From a virus, in the IMG/VR virus record IMGVR_UViG_3300048032_000904, positions 1 to 22,350 of that record: DNA of 22,350 nt, one strand, 5' to 3'. The notes beneath the pieces were generated by a model. It did not search any database and was not told the origin of the DNA. It worked only from the letters and a program-made list of their open reading frames with translations. Both the position numbers and the translations under genes were made by a program. Each line of letters starts with the position of its first letter. Positions within the stretch are counted from its first letter, which is position 1. Shown here piece by piece: positions 8,281-17,475 of this stretch.

Positions 8281-8680
8281 TACACCAATATCAGCAGGAG
8301 AGATCGCCGACAAGATAACCATTCTTGAGATTAAGTCATTAATGATTAGAGAGGAAGATAAGCTAAAAGAGGTTTTAAATGAAAAAAAACAACTAACCGA
8401 CATAATGAATGATTTACTTTATCCTAGCTCAAAGTTAAAATTTTCAATAGCTCAGTTTTTTGGCCTTAAAGCAGACCTCTATGAAACCAATTTAGCACTT
8501 TGGAAAATTGAAGATCAAATACGCATATGCGAAAAGAACAAAGATTTTAGTGCGGAATTCATCAGGTTAGCAAGAGACGTTTACCATGCTAACGATATTC
8601 GCTTTGGAATAAAAAACGAAATCAACCAACTAACAAATTCAGACCTAAAAGAAGTAAAATCATATGAGTCATATAGCTGA
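8270..8680 (+). CDS. DUF6165 family protein
   Basis: This 136-residue protein begins KINTPISAGEIADKITILEIK, which I recognise as the start of the DUF6165 family. It then has charged helices, NLALWKIEDQIRICEKNKDF, and the conserved RDVYHANDIRFGIKNEINQL near the C terminus. The family has no known activity but occurs beside GT9 and other glycosyltransferase genes in polysaccharide loci. The ATG at 8270 is chosen over an in-frame TTG at 8261 because the family normally starts at MKINTP. It overlaps the upstream gene by 11 nt and the downstream gene by 17 nt. It lies between the two halves of a GT9 enzyme, as if inserted into that gene. No Shine-Dalgarno is present, so translation probably depends on coupling. 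Confidence 0.8.
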   Translation: MKINTPISAGEIADKITILEIKSLMIREEDKLKEVLNEKKQLTDIMNDLLYPSSKLKFSIAQFFGLKADLYETNLALWKIEDQIRICEKNKDFSAEFIRLARDVYHANDIRFGIKNEINQLTNSDLKEVKSYESYS

Positions 8681-9794
8681 AGTTTACGCAAAAGATCTGG
8701 GGGTTAAAATTGGCCGCCCTCATATTACTGATCATTTTTTTCCAGGTCTTCCTGATAAATATATAACTGTACAGTCTTCTAGCAAGATGCCTGCCGCTAA
8801 ATATAAATATTGGGATATCGTGCTAATGTTGATTAAACCATACCTACAAAACGAGGGTATAAAAATCATTCAAATTGGAGGCCCAGAAGAAGTAAAAATT
8901 CAAGGCATAGATTATAATTGCTTGGGTACTACCTACAAGCAAATGAACTACATTATTAAAAAATCTTTGACACACGTTGGGTGCGACAGTCTTCCTGGAC
9001 ATATCGCTGGAGTTTACGACACGCCCTCCATCATCTTGCATTTTAATCTATATCCAGAAAACTCAAAACCTCTTTGGCATAAAATAAATAAATCAATAAG
9101 TCTTTCTCCAGATTTTTCTGAAAAAAAACCATCATTCTCTACTACGTGTGACAGAATTAACGAAATTAAAGCAGAAACAATTGGTCAAAGTGTTCTTGAC
9201 CAATTAGGGATCAAAAATCAATTAAAATTCAAAACAATAAAAATAGGCAAACACTTTCATAGTGAACGAGTAGAGATTGTCCCAAACTTTTTTGGTTTCT
9301 CTGAAAAATTACAGGGTAAACCTGTAAACATTAGAGGAGATTTGCATTTTGACATGGGCAAGATTGTTGAATGGTGCAAGATGTGTATTGTAAACCTACA
9401 TATAGACCAATACTTCGATACTGAAATATTGAATCACTTAACCAACGTTAAGCAAATAATTTTTAAATACAAAGATTGCCACAATGATATAGATTTAAAT
9501 AGTTTTTTTAATTTTATTAAAAGCAAAAAAATTAGACTTTTGATTGTTTGCGGCGATAAAGAAAACATTGCGGATGTGAGATTTAAATATTTTGATTTTG
9601 ATGTTATAGATGACATAGAGCCAGAAAAAGAAATTAAAAGCGAGAAGTTTTTCTCAAAAAAGCTTTTTATATCTAACGGAGAAACATATTCATGCGAATC
9701 ATCAGCAAATAGGCTTGACAAATCCCATAACTTTGTTTATGATGAGGCTTCATCTAAAGAATTAGAAAGTTTATACCTATATGAAGAAAAATAA
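8664..9794 (+). CDS. C-terminal half of a GT9 (heptosyltransferase-like) enzyme plus unknown C-terminal domain
   Basis: This protein has 376 residues. Residues 28-135 match the nucleotide-sugar-binding half of GT9: a strand (YITVQSSSK), then WDIVLMLIKPY, IKIIQIGGPEE, and HVGCDSLPGHIAGVYDTPSIILHFNLYPEN, which corresponds to the family GxDSxxxHlAaaxgtPxv...P signature. The first half of the enzyme is at the end of the gene ending at 8280. The reading frame is open for two codons before the ATG, and the joined text reads ...FELYEN + NHMSHIAEVYAKD, as if the two were once continuous. Residues ~190-376 form an unrecognised second domain of alternating strands and helices. The two half-proteins probably associate into one active enzyme. 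It overlaps DUF6165 by 17 nt upstream and the next gene by 14 nt. Confidence 0.8.
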   Translation: MSHIAEVYAKDLGVKIGRPHITDHFFPGLPDKYITVQSSSKMPAAKYKYWDIVLMLIKPYLQNEGIKIIQIGGPEEVKIQGIDYNCLGTTYKQMNYIIKKSLTHVGCDSLPGHIAGVYDTPSIILHFNLYPENSKPLWHKINKSISLSPDFSEKKPSFSTTCDRINEIKAETIGQSVLDQLGIKNQLKFKTIKIGKHFHSERVEIVPNFFGFSEKLQGKPVNIRGDLHFDMGKIVEWCKMCIVNLHIDQYFDTEILNHLTNVKQIIFKYKDCHNDIDLNSFFNFIKSKKIRLLIVCGDKENIADVRFKYFDFDVIDDIEPEKEIKSEKFFSKKLFISNGETYSCESSANRLDKSHNFVYDEASSKELESLYLYEEK

Positions 9795-10539
9795 ATTATT
9801 TGGCCCAGATCTCTGGAAGCGTGACGAACACGGACTCCTTGAGTCTGTTGATTATACATTCAACGAGGATGGCTCCGTCAATTGGCGAGCCATGATTAGC
9901 CCAGAGCACCTATACCCCAATAAGGGTTGGTTCGAAATGCGCAAGATGCCAGCCCCAGAATCTATTGAAGGATTAGAAGATCATCAATTACTTATTAAAC
10001 TTGGCGGAATTAAGGAACTTGCGAAGCTCAGGGGCATTGACACTGTTAATTATGACATTGTCGAGTCTTCTGAAGAGAGGTCCGTCGTAAAATGTGTTAT
10101 TACTTTTATTTGCAATTATGAAAACCCAACACACCTTTGCGGTGATCATGGCGCCAAGTTCTCCTCAATTGCCAATGCGACACTTCACAATACAAATGGA
10201 TTTGCCGCTAAGTTCCTAGAATGTATTGCAGAAAATCGTGCTTTCGTTCGTACTGTTCGTAACTTCTTGGGTATTCATATTGTTGGCGCTGACGAGATTG
10301 ACTCCTCCAAGGACAAGTCTCCCATCGTAGCGCCCCCTTCATCTACTGGAGCAAAGGATATTAGCCCACAAGGCATCTTAAAAGATAAAGCGGGCACAGA
10401 CTTCAATTCATTCCTAGCTAAGCTACGAAAGCTTTATACCGATGGTAAATACGAAAATGACCCAGAGGTTATTAAGACTTGGAAAGGCTATAAAGATATC
10501 CCCGCAAAAGAATGTCGCAAACTTTTGAAGCTGCTGTAA
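9781..10539 (+). CDS. Rad52/DdrA-like single-strand annealing protein
   Basis: This protein has 252 residues. The core at 67-172 (DHQLLIKLGGIKELAKLRG, a beta hairpin around VVKCVITFI, GDHGAKFSSIANATLHNTN, then AENRAFVRTVRNFLGIHIVG) has the layout of the Rad52/DdrA annealing fold, whose hallmark is a helix of the type IAExRAxxRAxR after a short G-x-x-A/S loop. In place of the usual DASP there is NATLHN. A Pro/Ser-rich linker (172-195) leads to a C-terminal helical tail (200-252) rich in Lys. Such phage proteins anneal complementary ssDNA in recombination and repair, and this would fit the replication genes to the left. It overlaps the GT9 gene by 14 nt and the GNAT gene by 28 nt. The assignment rests on motif resemblance, so confidence is moderate. 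Confidence 0.55.
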   Translation: MKKNKLFGPDLWKRDEHGLLESVDYTFNEDGSVNWRAMISPEHLYPNKGWFEMRKMPAPESIEGLEDHQLLIKLGGIKELAKLRGIDTVNYDIVESSEERSVVKCVITFICNYENPTHLCGDHGAKFSSIANATLHNTNGFAAKFLECIAENRAFVRTVRNFLGIHIVGADEIDSSKDKSPIVAPPSSTGAKDISPQGILKDKAGTDFNSFLAKLRKLYTDGKYENDPEVIKTWKGYKDIPAKECRKLLKLL

Positions 10540-10985
10540 AAAACGGCATATATAAAATAGAGTCCATCGAAGACTTTGTTGAAAGCACAAAAATAATGTA
10601 CTGCAAAATGCAAGAATGCAGTCATTATGGCTTCCCAATAAATAGATCTTCGGTGGTCTCTTATTTTTCCAACCCACAAAGATTTAAAGATTGCTTTTGT
10701 TTTGAGTACTACACTGATAATCAACTAGTTAGTTTTATCTGGTGGATTAAAGCTTACGACGCCAGAGTAAACAAAAAAATTATACAAGAATATGCATGGA
10801 TATCTGATTCTGATAAAAAAGGCTGTGGAATCAAATTATTTAAAAAGAGTTTAGAATATATAAAAAATATATATAAATTTGATGTAATCTTAACAGGCAA
10901 TAGCGAAAAACACCCCAAATTAGAAAAATTCTATAAAAAAAACGGCTTCAAAGTAGAGAGTAGTATTTTTTACAAATCAAATTAA
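10512..10985 (+). CDS. GNAT-like N-acetyltransferase
   Basis: This protein has 157 residues. The layout fits a GNAT: an N-terminal helix with CKMQECSHY, a central strand pair (FEYYTDNQLVSFIWWIKA), then EYAWISDSDKKGCGIKLFKKSLEYIK, where CGIKLF corresponds to the acetyl-CoA-binding R/QxxGxG/A region, and a closing FYKKNGFKVESS typical of the C-terminal GNAT strand. The first Gly of the motif is replaced, so cofactor binding is plausible but not certain. The substrate is unknown; similar genes sit next to structural genes in many phages, where they may modify virion or host proteins. It overlaps the upstream gene by 28 nt and the opposite-strand tail gene by 4 nt. A second candidate of this type lies at the other end of the tail cassette. 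Confidence 0.6.
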   Translation: MSQTFEAAVKNGIYKIESIEDFVESTKIMYCKMQECSHYGFPINRSSVVSYFSNPQRFKDCFCFEYYTDNQLVSFIWWIKAYDARVNKKIIQEYAWISDSDKKGCGIKLFKKSLEYIKNIYKFDVILTGNSEKHPKLEKFYKKNGFKVESSIFYKSN

Positions 10986-11875
10986 GTTTCAGATACAATA
11001 AAAGCCTGTCTTTGCCCGTTTGCGTCTAACAAGGCATCAATTGAAAATTCTGCCAAGTCGTTTCCACTTGGAATTGTAATAGTTCCAGCACTCACTGGGA
11101 AACTTGTAGAACTGCTCTCTAGCACGGCCCCGCCAATTGCGGAAATAACAACAGCTTCCGAGTTTGTTCTAATTCTAAACGGAGCCGAGAAGTCTAAAGG
11201 AATGTTATTGGTTAAAATTATTTCAGTGCCTGTAAAAATGTCAGTAACGCCAGCATTAGTAAAAAATCTTAAATCATTTGCATTAGATCTATCAATAAGC
11301 ACTTCATCTTCCGTGATTGAAGCAAAAGAATCAAAACCATTAAACATTATTCCACTTACGGAATCTGAAGGTTCTCCAAAAGTCAAATAATCTAACGGAA
11401 CAACTTTATAGAATATATTATCTACTCTGTTTTCTATGTCTGTATTGAAAACATTGAAAGTTAAAAACGAATCATCTTTATCTACATTAACGATGCCGCC
11501 CTTGAGAAAATTTGTCAATCCAACTGTGTCTGGCTCAAAATCAACATAAGATCCAGTATAAACATCAATTTTTTTAATATTTTCTTTAGCGAGTCCTGAA
11601 AATCCATTTATGTCACCAGAAAAGAAACACCTTAATTCAATAAGGTCTGTAATCACTTCTATATCAGACATCAATTGTAATTCTGATCCAGTTGGCTCAA
11701 AAACTATATTTTGCCCTCTAAATTCCAGGCCAGTAATAGAAAACTGAGGAAACTCCACAAAGAAGGAGCCAGACCCACTCAAAAAGTCTGATTCTTGATT
11801 ATTTTGCACAAAGCATTCAAGTTCATATCCAGACGATGCTGGATGAAGACCTACCACTAATTCGTTAAACCTCAT
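10982..11875 (-). CDS. Uncharacterised tail-associated protein downstream of J
   Basis: This protein has 297 residues and is last in the tail-tip operon. I recognise no family. The sequence is rich in Ser, Gly, Asp and Asn with alternating hydrophobic residues, suggesting a beta-rich virion protein. It has no signal peptide or membrane segment and no Cys cluster. The last ~100 residues (AFIVSET end; FRIRTNSEAVVIS...) read as short beta strands of an Ig-like or fibre-type domain. Its start overlaps the J stop by 4 nt (ATGA), so it is translationally coupled. In lambda-like phages the gene after J often encodes a further fibre or an assembly factor; that is the likely role here. Its stop codon overlaps the end of the convergent GNAT gene. 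Confidence 0.65.
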   Translation of the reverse strand: MRFNELVVGLHPASSGYELECFVQNNQESDFLSGSGSFFVEFPQFSITGLEFRGQNIVFEPTGSELQLMSDIEVITDLIELRCFFSGDINGFSGLAKENIKKIDVYTGSYVDFEPDTVGLTNFLKGGIVNVDKDDSFLTFNVFNTDIENRVDNIFYKVVPLDYLTFGEPSDSVSGIMFNGFDSFASITEDEVLIDRSNANDLRFFTNAGVTDIFTGTEIILTNNIPLDFSAPFRIRTNSEAVVISAIGGAVLESSSTSFPVSAGTITIPSGNDLAEFSIDALLDANGQRQAFIVSET

Positions 11876-14800
11876 AATATTCCAGTTACTCCTATTTGTA
11901 TAAAATTAAAATTCGGGTTTGTTAAACCTTCATTTGATCGGTACAGTGCATTTTTTCTAATTTTTTCTCTCGAATCTGGTTGAACGTTTTTATAAATTAA
12001 TAGTTCTTGAAATTTTCCGTCGAAACTATTATCATAAGTTTGATCAGATCCTATAGTACCAATGATATTATTCTTTTGTCCTGATACTGTATAGCCAGAT
12101 ACATAAGATCCATCAAAAGTCATACCCCTAAACCCAGAAGTAGCTGAATCGTCGAAACCTACGAAACCGTTTAATACATATTTTGTATCAAAAGATATTT
12201 CATTACCAGTAATACCCCAGCCATCTTTAGTTATATCCCCAGGAAAGTCGAAACCGCCAAATGTATTAGCCGACCCATGTTCTTCATATAGGTATTGATA
12301 AGGTGTTCCCGCCACTTTCCCAGCTCCAAAGCCTATGTCATTTACTGCAGAGTTTTGGTTTTCTGATACAACATAATCTGCCCTAAACGAACTTGAAGCA
12401 TTTAATGTTTGATTTACAGTATCAAAAGATACAGTGGCAAAAATTTCAAGACCTTCTACTCCAGTAATATGGCCACTGTCACTCACTCTATAATAAACGG
12501 CGTTGTCTTGCCCGCCAGCTGTTCTAACGAAATCCAAAGCTGGCTTACCGTCCAAGCTAACCATAGATCCACCAGTTACTATTTTAGCTTGAATACCTGT
12601 AATATCTTGAATAGCGTGTTTATCCCCAAAATGATCATATATTTTAGGAACACGAACATCTCCTCCAGAAGCAAAAGTCAATAACTCGCCATTGTTTATT
12701 TGCGCCGAAGTAAAAGACCCAGTTACGTTTGCATCATTAGCCCCATCTATTACTAATTGATTTACATCCCCATTAGTGTTAAACAAGCTATAAACATGGT
12801 CGGGAAAATCTGCATTAATGATAGAGCCAGATGCGCCAATACCAGACCCCGTTTGCAAAATATGTTCGGAAACTTTATTCTTTCCATCTCCAGTTGATTG
12901 AACCGCAAAAAAGCTATTCTCAAATAATCCATCATCTCCGTATCGCTGGTAAAGTACAGCATATTGGTCATTATTGAACCTATACCCAACATTATTTGTT
13001 CCGTTTACCTGTTCTAAAATGCTATCTGTATTAAAATTAAAATTAGATTCTCCCGTGCAAGAATAATTTAGAGTTCTTATAGGCAAATCGCTAGAATCAG
13101 CTACATTAAAAATATTTTGATTTGTAGCTAAATATGCAAATATACCAGTACCACTAGCAGGAGATAAATCACTTTCAAAAGAGTTAAAGTAAAACCCGCT
13201 AACAGATACTCCAGTTATACAAGTTTCTGAAAAATAATTCTCTTCGCTAACTTGAGGCTGTTGTGATTGTATAAAAACTTTTGGAATAGAATCAAAATCT
13301 TCCGAGAACCCTACAAAATTATAACCAGAATTATTATCTTTTGTTGCTGTAGCTACTTCAATCCTGTCTTGGCTGTTGTTAAATTTAAAATTGCCAGTCT
13401 TGGTGGCTATATACACATGATTACTAATCGAACTTGAAGACCCAGTAACATAAAAACCACCACTAGTAGAAATAACTCTACCTATTTTGTCGTAGTCATT
13501 TTCAAACCCACCAGTTATCAGCTGAGAAGTAAAAACAGCTGGAGATTCAGAAAATGGCTGACCAAAAGAAATGAATTGATCAGTTGTTAAATCCCCACTT
13601 CCGCTAAGTAAAAAACTACCAACTTCAAAATCTAAACTAGGAGGTATTCTATACTTACCTTCCCCAGTATAACCAAATGCAATATTTAACTCTTCATTCG
13701 TTACAGAGAAAAACTCCTCCCTTCCTAGGACTTTAAATCCTGTTTCGATCAAATCACCTTGGTAGTTTTTCAAATTAATAACTTGGCCAGATATACTCTG
13801 TATAACTTCAGCATCTTCGTTGCCAAAAATATCTTCAAAAGACAAATTAAAAGTTGCATTTATTAACTCATTATTCTCTATAAAAGAAACCTGCCCAGTA
13901 CCTTCGTTTTCCAAATTATTAAAAGAGCTTTCATATGCAGTGTTTATGGAAATATCTTTATACTCTAAAAAAGAATTAGTAGCTGAATTAAAGTTAAAAT
14001 CAGATGATTGGGTAGTAAAAGATATAGTTGCAGCTAAAGAGCTTCTTATTTTTGTGGTAGCTGTACTAGACTCTGAAAATACATTGATTTCATAAGAGCC
14101 TATTTGATCTATCTTCGCGGCTCCAGATAAAATAACATTTGTAACCGAAGTAAAGCTTTTTCCGAATTCTGCTACTATTACATTTGTATTTGGTTCTTCG
14201 ATATATACAACATACTTATTGCCAACCCTAGTTGATGGATCAGTAATATTCAATGGCAAATTTAAAGATGCGTCTAAATTTTGCGAAAAAGCTCCAGTAG
14301 CCAAATTACTTGGAGGATTCGGTTTAATTAGTTCGGTAGTTATTAAATCAGGCTGGAAAGAGTCTGGGTTTATATCAAAAGTAGTATTTTCTTCTACAAA
14401 TTCAAATTTTCCAGTATGATGTATTGTGGCAGTTATATTGTAGCCCATGTCAACATCTTCTTTAATAGCCAGGATTCTATAATATTTAGGCTCTCTACCA
14501 CTTATGTCCACGCTATAAGAAGAGCCAAAAACATCATTTGCGTCTTCATTAGAGAACCATTGACTAGAGGCTGTGCCTGGGCCACCGACAGCTGTTCCTG
14601 TCACTTGTTCATCTATAAAAATGTAAACCCCACTGTCTGTGTGCTGGTAACTAAACCCAGATCCTCCAGAATTTATTTTTAAACTTATCGCTTGAGGATT
14701 ATTTAATTCTTTATAAAGGTTTTGGTCTATTTTCCCATTAAATTGATCGAATTGATCTGTTCCACTCGTGCCTACTGGATTAAATATATTTAAAACCCCG

Positions 14801-17475
14801 CCAGTTAAATTTTCAAATTGATTGCTCTTGAATGCGGGTTCTACTAAAATAGCTGCTGGCCCTTCTTCGTAATCGCCCGATCCATTTGGATTGTAATATG
14901 CGACATTTCCACTAGTCCCCACTACTGTGCCAAAGTTTTTGCTGAAATTTCTCATTTCGTCATCAACTCTTATAATGTCCCCAGGCTCCACTAATAAAGC
15001 CTCTAATCCAGCGCCAAAAGACACGGTCTCCGTAGTATACAAAGATTCGAAGAGTATATATTTAGCTAAACGATGGGCTTGCCCCCTAGAAGTGACGCCA
15101 ATACCATCTAATTGTTTAAAATTCAAACCAACCTGCTTAATAGCTTCAGTATCTTCGACGTACTCCGTAGCTGATGTGAAATTTTTAGATTTATCCAAAA
15201 ACGAAACTTCTACAGCAGAAAGTTTTGTATTTCTATCTACATCAGCATAAGCAAAAGCCCCTCCTTTTACATTTAAATTATTAAAAATTAAATGGGGTGC
15301 AAATTCTAATTCTGATGGAGGCGCTCCTGGCGCAGACTTTCCTTGTTTAAAGTACGGCTTATCAACCCTCACATTGACAAAAGAATTACTGAAATAAGCC
15401 ATAGCTCTAAAAGTTCGAGCTATATCTTGTATAGCTTCAAAAGCGCTATTCTGATCTTTGATCATTATATTGCAACTAAATCTAGGTTCTAAACCTCCAA
15501 ACCCATCACTCAAACCCACAAATTCTCCATTATCGTTGACTGCATCACAATATCTACCTATTTCATATAATGACCATTTATCTACAACGCTAACATCTCT
15601 TAAATAAGATCCTATTCCGTATCTGGTATTTATCAACAAATCATAATAAATCCAAGCGGGGTTATCTGTCCAACCTAATTTAAATGTTCCATCCCAATTC
15701 CTATTAGGCGATCTTTCTATACCCCTTAAATTTATTATAAAAAGCCCTATAATATTTGCAATAAGACCAGGTTCAGGTTCGCCAGAAACCCAGTAAGTGT
15801 ATCCTGGGGTAGCGACAGCCGCCAAAGCTAAACCAGCACTACTTTCTGGCGTTATGTCCATACCTAGAGTAGCTATAGTCACACCATCATTTTTTAAAGG
15901 TTGAGCGTCAACTGCTGCGCTGCCCACATCGCCATCACTTAATGCAAATATATATTTTTTTTTAGTTGTGTCTAGTATAAGAGAGTTTGTTATTAATTGT
16001 AAGCCAGAGCTCATATTTGTGCCCCCATCAGCTGTAAGGCTATTTACCGACGTCACCATAGCAGATAAACTGGTGCCGTAATTGGCGACTATGGCAGAGC
16101 TACTATTATATTCCACAATAGCTATTGAATCTACTGGCATTCCCTCTAATACTAAAAAATTTAACGCATCAATGATTGCTGTTTTTGCCCAAGCCAATCT
16201 ATTACCGCTCATCGAGCCAGAAGTATCTATTAAAAATATAACCTCAACATCATCTATCGAAACCCCATCGCCCGCATTGTTAAAAACCAAATCTCCATAT
16301 ATAACTCTTCCAGCAGAAGACCCATCATCAGAAAACCTCCTATCGAATAAACGATCATCTACTGGATGATAGTTGCTTGGGATTAAAACTTTTTTACCTT
16401 TTAGTTTAAAGGTTCTACTGGGTACTTGAGGAAAATATTTTGAATCAATAGATGTCCCGACATAAGCCGAATTGGGGTAAAGGTACGTTTCTGCATTTAT
16501 TTCGGAAACAGTCCCAACGCCTATCTCTCTTTTTACTATACTAGAGCTAGTTTCTGCTTCAATCTTTCTAATTCTAACAAAATTATTTATATCTGTATCG
16601 GATAAATTAGGAAGAGTTATATTTTCTAAAGTAAAAGTATACGGCGCTGTTATAATCCCAGTTATAGAGATTCTGCCATTTGCATTCCCTAGCGTTACTC
16701 CTTTACCCGCTCTAGTGGTAAAAGATGCGAAAGATACCTCTTCCTCCTCACCAAGATCATTGATTTTACCCACCGTTACTTCAATACTAACTGTGATGGG
16801 CAAATTCGTCCCAAGTCTACTCTTTCCTCCTGAGCTTTCGTATTTATCGGCAAAACTTTTTGTGTCGAACAAACCATCAATCTGCAATCCGATATTTAAT
16901 AAATTAACATTCTTATCGTAATTTTCATAATAAAAAGGGCTTTCTAATACTTCTCTGGGTATATAATTTTGCCAATTAACAAAATCCCTATCACCTCTGG
17001 TATCAAGACTACCACTGCCATTTCTAGCGCCATTAATATTTATCCAAGGACCCTTAATAGGTTTGCCATACTTTTGTAATTTTTGAGGTGTAGCGAGTAT
17101 CTCTGATCTAGTTTGAAATTCTGAACCATCTCTAAAAACACAATTATATTTTGATACAGTTGGCTCATTATTGCTCTCCCTTAAAGGTATATTGTCGAAA
17201 TATATAGCCTTATCTATGCCCCCTTTAGAACTTCCGACAGTATTGTCTTTGCTAGAGAAATTTTTAATAACTTGGCCTGGGTCTAATATTACCCCTTCCT
17301 TATCTGTTAACCCAGCAATTGGTCCTTCGCACAATAAATCTAAAGCTTCGTAAATCTGAAAACCGACCTTCCCGAATGCGGAAGATGGAGGCATCAAATA
17401 AGAAGGTTTCTCCCCTTTTGCTCCAGCTATAGTTAGCGCTTTTTTCCGTTGTAGGATTTTCTTATAGTAATTCAT
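11872..17475 (-). CDS. J-like tail tip attachment protein with inserted vWA domain
   Basis: At 1867 residues this is the central tail-tip and receptor-binding protein; lambda J has about 1130. The J core is clear: an N-terminal assembly region (AFGKVGFQIYEALDLLCEGP), LKGKKVLIPSNYHP (358-371), WDGTFKLGWTDNPAWIYYD (594-612), then RYGIGSYL, VDKWSLYEIGRYCD and EPRFSCNI (663-670). Between those blocks sits a von Willebrand A domain (409-580). Later parts include IGVTSRGQAHRLAKYIL and EPGDIIRVDDE, a fibronectin-like region starting PNPPSNL, two H-type-lectin-like repeats (1301-1455) and a LamG-like C terminus (1562-1855). It shares one base with the I-like gene stop (TAATG). The J assignment is secure; the accessory domains are read from motifs. 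Receptor binding is the family role. Confidence 0.9.
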   Translation of the reverse strand: MNYYKKILQRKKALTIAGAKGEKPSYLMPPSSAFGKVGFQIYEALDLLCEGPIAGLTDKEGVILDPGQVIKNFSSKDNTVGSSKGGIDKAIYFDNIPLRESNNEPTVSKYNCVFRDGSEFQTRSEILATPQKLQKYGKPIKGPWININGARNGSGSLDTRGDRDFVNWQNYIPREVLESPFYYENYDKNVNLLNIGLQIDGLFDTKSFADKYESSGGKSRLGTNLPITVSIEVTVGKINDLGEEEEVSFASFTTRAGKGVTLGNANGRISITGIITAPYTFTLENITLPNLSDTDINNFVRIRKIEAETSSSIVKREIGVGTVSEINAETYLYPNSAYVGTSIDSKYFPQVPSRTFKLKGKKVLIPSNYHPVDDRLFDRRFSDDGSSAGRVIYGDLVFNNAGDGVSIDDVEVIFLIDTSGSMSGNRLAWAKTAIIDALNFLVLEGMPVDSIAIVEYNSSSAIVANYGTSLSAMVTSVNSLTADGGTNMSSGLQLITNSLILDTTKKKYIFALSDGDVGSAAVDAQPLKNDGVTIATLGMDITPESSAGLALAAVATPGYTYWVSGEPEPGLIANIIGLFIINLRGIERSPNRNWDGTFKLGWTDNPAWIYYDLLINTRYGIGSYLRDVSVVDKWSLYEIGRYCDAVNDNGEFVGLSDGFGGLEPRFSCNIMIKDQNSAFEAIQDIARTFRAMAYFSNSFVNVRVDKPYFKQGKSAPGAPPSELEFAPHLIFNNLNVKGGAFAYADVDRNTKLSAVEVSFLDKSKNFTSATEYVEDTEAIKQVGLNFKQLDGIGVTSRGQAHRLAKYILFESLYTTETVSFGAGLEALLVEPGDIIRVDDEMRNFSKNFGTVVGTSGNVAYYNPNGSGDYEEGPAAILVEPAFKSNQFENLTGGVLNIFNPVGTSGTDQFDQFNGKIDQNLYKELNNPQAISLKINSGGSGFSYQHTDSGVYIFIDEQVTGTAVGGPGTASSQWFSNEDANDVFGSSYSVDISGREPKYYRILAIKEDVDMGYNITATIHHTGKFEFVEENTTFDINPDSFQPDLITTELIKPNPPSNLATGAFSQNLDASLNLPLNITDPSTRVGNKYVVYIEEPNTNVIVAEFGKSFTSVTNVILSGAAKIDQIGSYEINVFSESSTATTKIRSSLAATISFTTQSSDFNFNSATNSFLEYKDISINTAYESSFNNLENEGTGQVSFIENNELINATFNLSFEDIFGNEDAEVIQSISGQVINLKNYQGDLIETGFKVLGREEFFSVTNEELNIAFGYTGEGKYRIPPSLDFEVGSFLLSGSGDLTTDQFISFGQPFSESPAVFTSQLITGGFENDYDKIGRVISTSGGFYVTGSSSSISNHVYIATKTGNFKFNNSQDRIEVATATKDNNSGYNFVGFSEDFDSIPKVFIQSQQPQVSEENYFSETCITGVSVSGFYFNSFESDLSPASGTGIFAYLATNQNIFNVADSSDLPIRTLNYSCTGESNFNFNTDSILEQVNGTNNVGYRFNNDQYAVLYQRYGDDGLFENSFFAVQSTGDGKNKVSEHILQTGSGIGASGSIINADFPDHVYSLFNTNGDVNQLVIDGANDANVTGSFTSAQINNGELLTFASGGDVRVPKIYDHFGDKHAIQDITGIQAKIVTGGSMVSLDGKPALDFVRTAGGQDNAVYYRVSDSGHITGVEGLEIFATVSFDTVNQTLNASSSFRADYVVSENQNSAVNDIGFGAGKVAGTPYQYLYEEHGSANTFGGFDFPGDITKDGWGITGNEISFDTKYVLNGFVGFDDSATSGFRGMTFDGSYVSGYTVSGQKNNIIGTIGSDQTYDNSFDGKFQELLIYKNVQPDSREKIRKNALYRSNEGLTNPNFNFIQIGVTGIL
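11908..12792 (-). other. Concanavalin A/LamG-like C-terminal module of the J-like protein
   Basis: Residues about 1562-1855 contain DGKPALDF, a long run of beta strands, and the closing FDGKFQELLIYKNVQPDSREKI helix, as in LamG/concanavalin-like modules at phage fibre ends. The preceding IYDHFGDKHAIQD is like the WYDQSGNG element of arabinofuranosidase-B-type modules. It probably binds surface sugars. Confidence 0.6.
13111..13575 (-). other. Two H-type-lectin-like repeats within the J-like protein
   Basis: Residues about 1301-1455 contain two copies of a pattern: a strand with F-x-x-x-F-x-x-x-P-x-V, then an Asn-rich loop, then S-G-F and V/F-x-x-Y-x-A. The first reads FGQPFSESPAVF...VYIAT, the second FSEDFDSIPKVF...FAYLAT. 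This resembles the H-type lectin fold, so sugar binding is possible. The similarity is by eye and could reflect another beta sandwich. Confidence 0.45.
15736..16251 (-). other. vWA domain within the J-like protein
   Basis: These are residues 409-580 of the J-like protein. The MIDAS metal site is complete: DTSGS (D417, S419, S421), T486 in GGTNMSSGL and D514 in LSDGD. vWA domains bind protein or other ligands through a divalent metal. The insertion is bounded by J-family blocks on both sides, so this is a domain within one gene and not a separate gene. Confidence 0.85.

Noticed and set aside
10423-10724. Minus-strand open frames opposite the Rad52-like and GNAT genes
   Set aside because: They run antisense to two overlapping, motif-bearing genes, with no sign of their own start signals.
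13820-16369. Several plus-strand open frames opposite the J-like gene (for example near 13820, 14416 and 16082)
   Set aside because: They are unfamiliar, lie fully inside a well-supported 1867-codon minus-strand gene, and have no conserved motif.
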